Below are positions 8,606-17,800 of a stretch of 64,000 bases of DNA, in pieces; the first letter of the stretch is position 1; every line of letters begins with the position of its first letter. The translations under genes and the position numbers were made by a program. The notes under the pieces were generated by a model. That model searched no databases and was not told the origin of the DNA. It worked only from the letters and a program-made list of their open reading frames with translations. The stretch is taken from positions 1-64,000 of the forward strand of contig JAEUTH010000019.1 in the NCBI GenBank assembly GCA_016788165.1. Reading direction: 5' to 3'. This DNA is from Bacteroidia bacterium (lineage in GTDB: Bacteria > Bacteroidota > Bacteroidia > AKYH767-A > OLB10).

Positions 8606-10474
8606 TTATGCCTTACTTTGTTTTAATAACTGCGCTGCAACCCAACAGCGGAATATATCGGTACTATCAGCTTTAAATTTACTATTGGAAGTTTTAACTG
8701 CGTCAATCAGGGGTGCGTTAACAATTTTATTTTGCACTAAAATTTCTAAATCAGATTGAATTTTTTCCTGTATTCGTGGGTTTTGTAACCAAATAGTATC
8801 GGGGGTGATATAACCTATCTTGTCTTTACGCCAGCAAATAGCGGGTGGCAAAATGTTTTCGAATGATTTACGCATTATATACTTCGTCCATGCTTTATGT
8901 ATTTTATAATGTGCAGGTAATGAAAAAATAAACTGTACCAGGTTATGGTCTAAAAATGGCAACCGAACTTCGAGCGAATGTGCCATAGAGTTTCTATCGG
9001 CATACATTAATAACTCTTCTAATTGCCCGCTGCTGATGCTATAGTAAAGGTTGTGGTTAAATTTATTGGCAATTCCCTGATTGTATTCAAAATGATTTTT
9101 TCCACAATAAGCGGCAAAGTCCTTATTAACGAAATCGTTTGATAATGCTTCCTGCTTTTGTTTATAGCGTATGGCCATGTTGTAAAAAGATGGAATCATG
9201 GCATATAAATTAAACAACTTTCCTCTAACAAAATCAGTATTAAACAATGCTCGATAAGCCGCCAACTCCGATTTTAAATTGCTACGGTTATAACGGGCTT
9301 GGTCTAAAAAAAAGTAATAATACATGTAGTTATATCCGGCCAAACTTTCATCAGCACCTTGCCCATCCAATAAAACAGTAATCATATTTTTTTTTGCTAA
9401 CTCCATTACAGCATATTGGGCCATAACACTGGCCGACCCAAACGGTTCTTCCATGTGGTATGTCATACGTTCGAATGAATCTAAAAACGTATCCTCGTCC
9501 GGAAAAATAAAATGCGGGTCAACATTGGTTTTATCAATTACTTGTTGCATAAAATACCCTTCATCCTTTTCGAAATTTTTAAACCTTGCCGAAAAAGTAC
9601 TTTGCTGCAAATGCCCTTTGTTTAGTGCATCTATTAAACATACTATTACCGAGCTATCTAACCCACCCGATAAACTTGAACCTATTGGCACATCAGAACG
9701 TAACCTTTTTAATAATGAGCTGGTAAATAATTCTGTAAATGTTTTACAAGCATCATCAAATGAAATATTCTGTTGCTTATCAACATCAATATCCCAATAT
9801 TTTGTTTTCGAAATTTTACCATTACTATCTACTATCAGATAATGTGCAGCTTCTAATTTTTCGATTTGATTATAAAACGTAGCTGAACGGTTGTAAGGTT
9901 CATACGTATGCTTTAATGAAATAAAATTAAAAAGGTTGTTTTGATTTACATCGCGCTTTATACCAAAAGCAAAAAGCGCTTTAATTTCGGATGCAAAAAT
10001 AAACTGAGCGCCATCCTTGTATATAAAAAATGGTTTTTCGCCAAACCTGTCGCGAGCACAAAAAAGTTTTTGTTGTTCTTCATCCCAAATAGCAAAAGCA
10101 AACATACCCTCTAAATCCTGCAGGCATTTTTCGCCTTTAAGATGGTATAAAGCTAACAGCACTTCTGTATCGCTATCCGATTTAAATTGATAGCCGAGTT
10201 TTAATAATTGATTTCTTAACTCAATGTAGTTATAAATTTCGCCATTAAAAGTTATCATTAACCGTCCATTTGCAAATGACATAGGCTGGCTGGCACTTTG
10301 CGTTAAATCAATAATGCTTAATCTGCGGTGGCCAAACCCCACGCGTGCATTATCGCTTATCCAAAAGCCTTCGCCATCAGGGCCTCTGTGTGCCAAAGCA
10401 GTTGTCATTTGCATGAGCTGCTGCTTTTTTACTGATGCATTATCAAATGAAATTATACCACAAATACCACACAT
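8606..10474 (-). CDS. asnB: AsnB-like asparagine synthase (glutamine-hydrolysing), copy 2
   Basis: 622 residues with the full domain pair: Cys2 nucleophile (MCGICGII), GHRRLSIIDL at about 48-57, FNGEIYNY at 77-84, and the PP-loop SGGLDSS at about 269-275. Its synthase half differs clearly from the neighbouring copy, for example a long insert of aromatic and Tyr residues (YNYMYYYFF), so this is an old duplication or two independent recruitments. Both glutaminase and ATP-binding residues are intact, so both copies look active. One may serve asparagine synthesis and the other glycan amidation (inference). Confidence 0.85.
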   Translation of the reverse strand: MCGICGIISFDNASVKKQQLMQMTTALAHRGPDGEGFWISDNARVGFGHRRLSIIDLTQSASQPMSFANGRLMITFNGEIYNYIELRNQLLKLGYQFKSDSDTEVLLALYHLKGEKCLQDLEGMFAFAIWDEEQQKLFCARDRFGEKPFFIYKDGAQFIFASEIKALFAFGIKRDVNQNNLFNFISLKHTYEPYNRSATFYNQIEKLEAAHYLIVDSNGKISKTKYWDIDVDKQQNISFDDACKTFTELFTSSLLKRLRSDVPIGSSLSGGLDSSVIVCLIDALNKGHLQQSTFSARFKNFEKDEGYFMQQVIDKTNVDPHFIFPDEDTFLDSFERMTYHMEEPFGSASVMAQYAVMELAKKNMITVLLDGQGADESLAGYNYMYYYFFLDQARYNRSNLKSELAAYRALFNTDFVRGKLFNLYAMIPSFYNMAIRYKQKQEALSNDFVNKDFAAYCGKNHFEYNQGIANKFNHNLYYSISSGQLEELLMYADRNSMAHSLEVRLPFLDHNLVQFIFSLPAHYKIHKAWTKYIMRKSFENILPPAICWRKDKIGYITPDTIWLQNPRIQEKIQSDLEILVQNKIVNAPLIDAVKTSNSKFKADSTDIFRCWVAAQLLKQSKA

Positions 10475-10609
10475 GGGTTGTAATGAATTGCTGCTAAAAA
10501 GTAAGTTGTTTTTAAAATAAAAGCAGTAACAATAAGTTGCGCAAAGTAAGTTATTTCAACAAACCTCAAAGCTATTGTATAACATCATTTAATATTTGCT
10601 TTTGTTTAT

Positions 10610-10662
10610 AAACGATAGAATAACTGCACCACGAGGTGCCAATTTTTAACGCACTATCGTTT
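10610..10662 (-). repeat. Nested inverted repeat between metallophosphoesterase and asnB genes
   Basis: An outer 9-bp pair (10610-10618 AAACGATAG with 10654-10662 CTATCGTTT) encloses an inner hairpin (10626-10630 GCACC, loop ACGA, 10635-10639 GGTGC). It lies just after the stop of the metallophosphoesterase gene on the minus strand and may act as a terminator or 3'-end stabiliser; there is no clear T-tract. The remaining 10475-10609 gap shows nothing else certain. Confidence 0.45.
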
Positions 10663-10676
10663 TAAATTATTTGCCA

Positions 10677-11348
10677 TTATAAATCGCGCCTTAATATATT
10701 TTGCAATGTTGGATGCAAATGGTTTTTATAACGTGTCAGAATCTGATAAACATTTACTTCGATAAACTTAATGGTTACAGCATGCGAAACGGTATCATAT
10801 AAAACCACATTAATAATATTACCTGCAATACGCGAAAACCCAACTGAGCCTACATTTACAATCAGTTTGTTTTGTTCCTTGCTATAAAATGGGCGATGCG
10901 TATGTCCCATAAAAAAAACATCCGGTGCTAATGCTGTAAATGGGTTTAAATCACTGTTAGGATATATGTAACCGTTTAAATGATCGAACGGACTGCCATG
11001 CATAAGTAACAACTTTTCATTTCCTGAATTTATTTCAATACTTGTTGGTAAAGAATTTAAATAGTCATAATTTATTTTTGAAATTGCATTTCTTGTTTTG
11101 GCAAGTTGATATATTTTATCGCGTTCGGGGTTAATGGGCAAGTAACCCAAAAGCATAGCGTCATGATTGCCTATTACGCTTACAATACCATCCGTTCTGA
11201 TAGCGTCAATTACCTGATTACTTACCGGAAAATATCCTACAAAATCGCCTAAATAAAATATTTTATCACATAATGTTTGCAAATAACGATAGCCTTTAAA
11301 AAAAGATTCGGTATGACTATGGGCATCTGATAAAAATCCAAATATCAT
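10677..11348 (-). CDS. YfcE/MJ0936-type metallophosphoesterase
   Basis: 223 residues. All calcineurin-type metal motifs are present: D8-x-H10 (SDAHSH), GDFVGY, GNHD, LMHGSP and GHTHRPF. The compact length fits the phosphodiesterase-like YfcE group, which hydrolyses phosphodiesters with Mn2+ or similar metals. No signal peptide; cytoplasmic. It stands between the aminotransferase and asnB genes on the same strand, with gaps of about 155 and 200 bases, so it may have its own transcript. The physiological substrate is not predictable. Confidence 0.85.
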   Translation of the reverse strand: MIFGFLSDAHSHTESFFKGYRYLQTLCDKIFYLGDFVGYFPVSNQVIDAIRTDGIVSVIGNHDAMLLGYLPINPERDKIYQLAKTRNAISKINYDYLNSLPTSIEINSGNEKLLLMHGSPFDHLNGYIYPNSDLNPFTALAPDVFFMGHTHRPFYSKEQNKLIVNVGSVGFSRIAGNIINVVLYDTVSHAVTIKFIEVNVYQILTRYKNHLHPTLQNILRRDL

Positions 11349-11503
11349 ATTTGCAGTTTCTTCGAAATATTGTAAGTAGCTAAGCTATTTATTAATTTAT
11401 CACTTCAAATTAAAACTGCTTTCCGGGTTGCATTTATATTGAAAATATGCATATAAATATTTATGTAATGCATCCATTTATGCGCATTATAAAACTATAA
11501 AAA

Positions 11504-12613
11504 TTACCCAACAATTTTTAGTAAGGCAGTAGCTACATGCTGTATATCTGCAACACTTAGTTTTTCGTAAAGGGGTAAAACCAAACCTTGTTGGTAAGCC
11601 TTTAGTGCATTTGGGAAAAGCGTAGCTGTATTTAATTTGTATTTGTACTGATAATATTTTTGCTGTGGTATGCATTGGGCGCCATAGTTAGTACCAATAC
11701 CCACATCTTGTAAACGCATAATTACTTCATCGCGTTGTATGCCTTCGATTATAATGTGAAACGATTGCCAGGTGTGATAATAACCATTGGGTATTATGGG
11801 CAACATTATGTTTTTGCAATGTTGTAATGCACAGAGATAAGCTTGGGCTAATGTTTGTTTATAGGCTAATATTTGTGGTAAACGTTTAAACTGACTGTGC
11901 ACTAACGCTGCCTGAAAATCGGTTAGACGGTAATTAAAACCGGCTGCCACAAACTGCATTTTACCATCCTCCATTTGAATACCATGATTACGCAACACCC
12001 TAAGTTTTTTTTCCAAAGCATCGTCATTGGTAATTAACATACCACCCTCGCCACTGGTAATTGCTTTGCGTGGATGAAATGAAAACGAACCCAAAGTGCC
12101 AAATGTACCCGCAAATTGGCAGCCTACACTGGCTGCTAATGCGCATGCCGCATCTTCAATTACTATCAGGTTATGTTTTATGGCAATGGGCATAAGCAAT
12201 TCCATATTGGCTAACAAACCAAATTCATGCACGGGAATAATGGCCTTGGTTTTTGGTGTAATGGCCGATTCAATTTTACTTACATCAATATTAAATGTTT
12301 GCAAATCAATATCAACAAAAACGGGTGTTGCACCAACCAACTCCACAACATTTGCCGTAGCTACATACGACAAAGCAGGTACAATAACTTCGTGCCCCTG
12401 GCCAATACCGGCAGCAATTAACGCTAAATGCAATGTTGCCGTACCATTACTTATTGCAATGGCATGTTTTACGTTTAAATAACGTGCTACATCTTGTTCG
12501 AAAAGCGCTACTTGTTTACCTTGAATGAGCATACCTGTTTGTAGCACATCTGTTACCGCTTTGATATCATCAGGCTTAATATCGGGCACCATTAAAGGAA
12601 TTTTATTTTCCAT
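11504..12613 (-). CDS. DegT/DnrJ/EryC1/StrS family PLP-dependent sugar aminotransferase
   Basis: 369 residues, typical length. The Schiff-base lysine is K183 in SFHPRKAITSGEGG; the acidic pyridine-nitrogen partner is in IEDAACALAA (about 152-161); SNGTATLHLAL (about 55-65) binds the phosphate. These enzymes usually transaminate nucleotide-keto-sugars to amino sugars. The start codon overlaps the upstream epimerase stop by one base (TAATG), so translation is coupled and the two probably act in sequence on one nucleotide sugar. Confidence 0.9.
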   Translation of the reverse strand: MENKIPLMVPDIKPDDIKAVTDVLQTGMLIQGKQVALFEQDVARYLNVKHAIAISNGTATLHLALIAAGIGQGHEVIVPALSYVATANVVELVGATPVFVDIDLQTFNIDVSKIESAITPKTKAIIPVHEFGLLANMELLMPIAIKHNLIVIEDAACALAASVGCQFAGTFGTLGSFSFHPRKAITSGEGGMLITNDDALEKKLRVLRNHGIQMEDGKMQFVAAGFNYRLTDFQAALVHSQFKRLPQILAYKQTLAQAYLCALQHCKNIMLPIIPNGYYHTWQSFHIIIEGIQRDEVIMRLQDVGIGTNYGAQCIPQQKYYQYKYKLNTATLFPNALKAYQQGLVLPLYEKLSVADIQHVATALLKIVG

Positions 12614-13566
12614 TAAACAAGCTGTTTAAAATAATCCGCTGTTTTTAATATACCTTCTTCTAAATCAACTTTGGCCTTAAAGCCTAATACATTTTCGGTT
12701 TTTGTTACTGATGGTATTCTCAATTCGATATCGGCTGAAAGTTGATCGCGAAATAAAATTTTTGATTTTGATGCCAATACCCTACAAACTGTTTGGGCTA
12801 AACCCAGTGTGGTAATAACAGCACGTGCATTACCCAGATTAAAACTCTCGCCAATTGCTTTTTCATCACTAATACAGCGCATCAAACAATCCACAAAGTC
12901 ATCTACATAACACCAAGCACGTATTTGTGTTCCATCGCCATTAATATAAATGTCTTCATTATTTAATGCGCGTTTAATAAAAATTTGCAATGCACCTTCG
13001 CCTGTTTGGCCCGGGCCATATACATTAAATGGCCGCACAGTTACGGTGGGCAAACCGTATTGTTTATGATAGGCATTTGCCAGATGCTCGCCAGCAAGCT
13101 TACTTACTGCATATACCCAGCGTGCTTCGCCTGCCGAACCTGAAATGGTGTTGTCGGCTTCGGAAGATTTATAGGCCATACTGCCAAATATTTCAGAGGT
13201 CGAAAAATCAATAAAACGGTGTGATACCTTATTAATATAAGCAGCTTCTAAGGCATTGGCTGTGCCAATCATATTTACTGTCATGGTGCGCACCGGATCT
13301 TTAATAACCGTATCTATACCGGCAATACCGGCAGCATGTACAACAATTTGTGCGCCTTGCATGGAAGCAGTTAAATGTGCTTTATCAATAACATCACCCT
13401 TAATTATTTTAATATTGGGATGTTGTATGTAGCCACTTGCAGTTAATGTATCGCGATGAAAATTATCATAAACCGTTATTTGATTATCGTCTATCAGATT
13501 TTTAATAAGTGTATTGGCAATAAACCCGGCACCACCGGTAATAAATATTTTTCTTTCTTTTATCAT
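12613..13566 (-). CDS. NAD-dependent nucleotide-sugar epimerase/dehydratase (extended SDR)
   Basis: 317 residues. The Rossmann glycine motif is GGAGFIA at about 11-17, the catalytic serine region STSEIFGS near 122-129, and the YxxxK pair Y152-AVS-K156. [10 protein letters not shown] marks the extended SDR sugar-binding region. It would oxidise, dehydrate or epimerise a nucleotide sugar at C4 before the coupled aminotransferase acts. It is the first gene of the minus-strand group and is divergent from the glycosyltransferase at 13782. Confidence 0.9.
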   Translation of the reverse strand: MIKERKIFITGGAGFIANTLIKNLIDDNQITVYDNFHRDTLTASGYIQHPNIKIIKGDVIDKAHLTASMQGAQIVVHAAGIAGIDTVIKDPVRTMTVNMIGTANALEAAYINKVSHRFIDFSTSEIFGSMAYKSSEADNTISGSAGEARWVYAVSKLAGEHLANAYHKQYGLPTVTVRPFNVYGPGQTGEGALQIFIKRALNNEDIYINGDGTQIRAWCYVDDFVDCLMRCISDEKAIGESFNLGNARAVITTLGLAQTVCRVLASKSKILFRDQLSADIELRIPSVTKTENVLGFKAKVDLEEGILKTADYFKQLV

Positions 13567-13680
13567 AATTAGTACACGCTTAACCTACACATTGCCTTGG
13601 CAGTATTGCACAAAGCATGATGCAACATTACACGAAATAATTATAATAATCAATGTAGCCAAATGCTTTAATAGCGCCAC

Positions 13681-13700
13681 AATTGTTTGTATAAACAATT
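13681..13700. promoter_or_regulatory. 20-bp palindrome in the divergent epimerase/glycosyltransferase promoter region
   Basis: AATTGTTT and AAACAATT form perfect 8-base arms around GTAT. The site sits between two divergent glycan genes (13566 and 13782) and is a plausible operator, but AT-rich palindromes can arise by chance. No clear TAnnTTTG box was found nearby. Confidence 0.3.
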
Positions 13701-13781
13701 TTTAATTATCGGTTATCTAAAATTGATTTAGATTATTGATTTGCATTTATAGTTTTACACACTGTGCTTTATAACCAATAA

Positions 13782-14867
13782 ATGAAAGTTTTACACCTGC
13801 CTTATAATGTTGCATCGGTTGCATCTACAAGTGTACGCATGCTTAATAAGTATGGCCATGAAGCTCAAGGAGTGGTTATTGCTGCAAATACCATTACATC
13901 AACCGATGATATTATTTCGCTTAAACCTTACATTTTAAAAAAAAATGCAAGCGGTATTAAACAAAGGTTGCAATACATTCAAACATTATATAAACTTATA
14001 AAGTGGGCTGATATATTACATTGGTATTGGAATGAGTCGGTACTGCCGTTGCAATTAGATTTTAGGTTTAAAAAACTTTTTAATAAACCCGGTGTGGTTG
14101 AGTGGCTGGGTTCTGATATCAGAATTTTAGAAATTGAGCTGCAAGACAACCCTTACTTCAAACGTGCCAACGACCATTATGGCCAAACTTTTAAAGTTAC
14201 CCATTATAACGATTCCTATAAAGTTCAGAAAGAATTTCTTGAAAATGGATTCGAACCCGTTGTTACTACCGGTATGACTTCTTATCTGATACCGGAATTG
14301 TTTCCGAAGTATTATAGTTTAAGGCAAAGAATATTGTCTGATAATTTTATTCCAAAATTTCCGGATGCAAACAATAAACGTCCCCTAATAATACACTCGC
14401 CTTCATCGCCTGAATTTAAAGGCACTGAATTTATTTTGCAGGCTATTGATAAATTAAAACCACTCTATGATTTTGATTTCAAACTGGTAATTGGCATGCC
14501 GCATCAGCAAGCATTGGAATTGATGCAGCAATGTGATATTTACATTGATCAACTTATACTGGGTTGCCACGGATATGCCGCTTGCGAAGCTATGGCATTT
14601 GGAAAACCGGTTATATGTTTTGTAAAAGATTCGCTGTTGAATGAATACCCTCCCAGCCTACCATTAGTTAATGCCAATCCGGATAACATAGCCCATGTGC
14701 TTGCTGACTTAATATCCGATAGCCAGTTAAGACATGATTTAGGAATTAAAGGAAGAGCGTATATAGATGCTTTTCATGATGAAAAAAAACTAACCGATGA
14801 AATGGTTTGTATTTATGAAGATGTAATGCGTAAACATGCCTTGAAAAAAATTAATGCACCTTCATAA
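13782..14867 (+). CDS. Glycosyltransferase, GT-B-like
   Basis: 361 residues. The C-terminal half has HSPSSPEFKGTEFILQAID and then GYAACEAMAFGKPVICFV with the GT4-like E-x7-E spacing region. The N-terminal half is less conserved, with LHWYWNESVLPLQ and WLGSDIR segments seen in Bacteroidota glycan glycosyltransferases. No signal peptide; cytoplasmic. Its last 17 bases overlap the end of the convergent PKD-protein gene. Sugar donor unknown. Confidence 0.7.
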   Translation: MKVLHLPYNVASVASTSVRMLNKYGHEAQGVVIAANTITSTDDIISLKPYILKKNASGIKQRLQYIQTLYKLIKWADILHWYWNESVLPLQLDFRFKKLFNKPGVVEWLGSDIRILEIELQDNPYFKRANDHYGQTFKVTHYNDSYKVQKEFLENGFEPVVTTGMTSYLIPELFPKYYSLRQRILSDNFIPKFPDANNKRPLIIHSPSSPEFKGTEFILQAIDKLKPLYDFDFKLVIGMPHQQALELMQQCDIYIDQLILGCHGYAACEAMAFGKPVICFVKDSLLNEYPPSLPLVNANPDNIAHVLADLISDSQLRHDLGIKGRAYIDAFHDEKKLTDEMVCIYEDVMRKHALKKINAPS

Positions 14868-17800
14868 AGCGTTGCTGCAATAAAACATCGTCAGCATTTA
14901 TTTGAATTAAATACATGCCATCGCTCAAAGCATTTACACTTAAAGGCAAATTATTAAACCCTTTTTTAACCATAATAGTTTGATTTAGAATAACAGCACC
15001 TTGTAAATTAAAAATTTTTAATTGCGCTTTGGAATTGTATGTAGCCTGCAAATATAAGTTGCCGTAATCATTTACCGGGTTGGGCCAAATTTGAAGTATC
15101 TGCCATTTTGCATCTAAAGCACTGCATTTTTTATTGTTTATTTGATCATCAACCATGCCGTCAGGTAAACTTATTTCAGCACAAAAATAAGTTGCATCAA
15201 AAAAATCGGTAAGTGCTATTTGACTTTTAAAATCATACACAACAGGCTGCCCCCCTACCGGCAAAGTTTTGTTTGACATTTCAAATAGCTCGGGCAAACC
15301 ATCCACTCTTAAAACCATATCGTATTCAGCAACCGGCAAATTACCCAGGTTTATTAACCTGCTGCTTACATTGAGCAGATTATTAGTTATTGAGTAGTAA
15401 ACATCCGTTAAAGCAACTTCGAAACGCGGGTATAAAATATTATATACCTGTTGTATCGTATCGGCACAACCATAATCATTTTTAGCGATGAGCTGATTTA
15501 GGTAATTACCGGTATCGTTATATACCGTAGTGGGGTTTAAATCGGTACTGCTTAGTCCATTACCAAAACTCCATTCATAGTGTGTTGCAAATAAACTTGA
15601 GTTGGTAAAGTTTACAGTTTGCATAGGCATTGCATATAATGGTTGTGTTGTAAAACTTGCTTGCGGCATGTTATGTATTACCACATTTTGCTGTAAGGTA
15701 TTTGTGCAGCTACTATCGCTTACAATGGTTAATACAATTGGATATGTACCAGCATTATCAAATAAAAAGTTAACTGTATTGGTTGTAAAGGTTTGGCCTT
15801 GAATATTCCACTCCAAACCTGCAATTCCGTTTGCAATTGATGTATCGGTAAAAATTGTTGACGTTTGATTGCAGGGTTGTGCAACTGTAAACCCTACATT
15901 GGGCAATGCATTAACCACAACATTTTGTTGAACGGATGCAAAGCACAGGTTGGTATCAGTTACTGTAACAGTTACTATAAATGTACCGGGGGCTGCATAT
16001 TTATGAAGCGGATTTTCTAAAACCGAAAGCGCACCCTGTTCACCAAAATTCCATTGCCATTGGTTAATTAAGCCCTGGTTTGGTGCCATATTTACAAATG
16101 AAAATTGCATATAGTCATTAAAACAATTGTTTGCTGTAACAAATGCCGGCATGGGCGATGGTTTTACCGTTACCGCTTTTACTGTATCGCCTATGCAACC
16201 CTTGCTTGAAGTAACCGTTAGCTGTACATTGTAATTGCCTGCATTTTGAAATTGCACCTGGCCATTTTTTGTCGAATCGGTAATACCATTACCAAAATTC
16301 CAATTCCAATTCACAATGGTGTCGGTTGGCATTAAACTAAAATCTATAAAGCTTGTAAGGCTGTCGTTACATACTGCCACCGGAATACTAAAATTTGCAA
16401 CCGGCAACTGATACACATTTGCATAACCCATTGTAGAATCCGTACATCCGTTTGCAGTTGAAACAGTATGCCAAACCTGATATGCTGCAGCACTATCGTA
16501 TAGCACCTTTGTTATACTATCGGTTGCTTGCATACCATTACCCAGTAGCCAGCTATGTGCTGTAATAAAATCGCCTGACGGGGCAAATGCAGTACTTGCT
16601 AAAAGTGTACTATCGCCCAGGCAAACTTGTGTGGTAGTAAATGATGCTGTTGGATTTGGTAGCACGTATATGGATTTAGTAATAACAGTATCGCAGGCAG
16701 TTGGTGTGGTTATAAGCAGCATAACCGATTGCACACCGTCTTGTGTAAATGCATGTTGTAACGTATCCACATTGGTAAATACACTGCCATCGCTAAAATA
16801 CCACTCGGTTTTTACAGGATAAGCATTGCCACTATAAGTGCTGCTGTTAATTATGGTTACACTTTCATTTTTACAAATAGTATCAGCGCTTAAACTGATG
16901 CTAATGTTTGCCGGTTGTGTAATAGCTATTGAATCGAAATAAGTATGCACACAACCATTGCTTGTTTGTGTAGTTAGCGAAATAAAATAACTGCTATCAA
17001 CCCAAGCAAAAGCATGTTGCGGATTTATATCGGTGCTTTGATTGCCATCGCCAAAACTCCAACTATAAGTGGCATTAAGGCCTGCAGTAAAAGTAGTATT
17101 GGTAAATAACACGGCATTACCCAGGCAGGTATTTAAAACATTGAAATTGCTAAGTGGTCCGGGTTGCACCACAACCGTTTTAGTTATCGAATCGGTACAG
17201 CCATTACTGTTGGTTACCATTAATAATACTTGAAAATTACCTGATGTTGGAAAAGCATATTGTGCCTGTGTCGTAACCGCACCGGCAGTATCGTAAAACC
17301 ACAACCAATCAACAATACTATCATTTACACTGGTTGATGCATCGTTAAAAAAAACCGTTTCGAACTGGCACACCGTATCGTTACTCATTGTAAAATCGGC
17401 TTGCGGCAATGGGACAACCGTTACATTTTTTATACATATAGCACTATCGCCATTTGTTGCATATACAGTAAGTGTAACCTGATAATTTCCTGCAACATTA
17501 TACGTATGTGCCGGATGCTGCAAGTTGCTGGTAATGGCATCGCCAAAATCCCATAACCAATTAACAATGGTTCCATAGCAAATGGTTGAAGTATCGGTAA
17601 ATTCAACAGCTTGTGCTAAACAAGTGCCTGTGTTTTTAAAACCTGCTACCGGTGGCATTATTGTAACCAATACGCTATCGGTGTAAACTTGCTGCACTCC
17701 GTTTGCAAAACCCTTTATATCAAACTTAACCAAACCGGTATCGTTGGCATTAAATGTAACACTTAATGTATCTGTAAAATTTTGCCATGCCGGAGAACTG

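Noticed and set aside
9453-9842. 129-aa open frame antisense to asnB copy 2
   Set aside because: It overlaps the conserved PP-loop region of a well-supported gene and has no recognisable motif or start signal.
10475-10609. Possible promoter for asnB copy 2 (TTG, 18 bases, TACTTTG on the minus strand)
   Set aside because: The -7 box lacks one base of the TAnnTTTG consensus; too weak to list as a feature.
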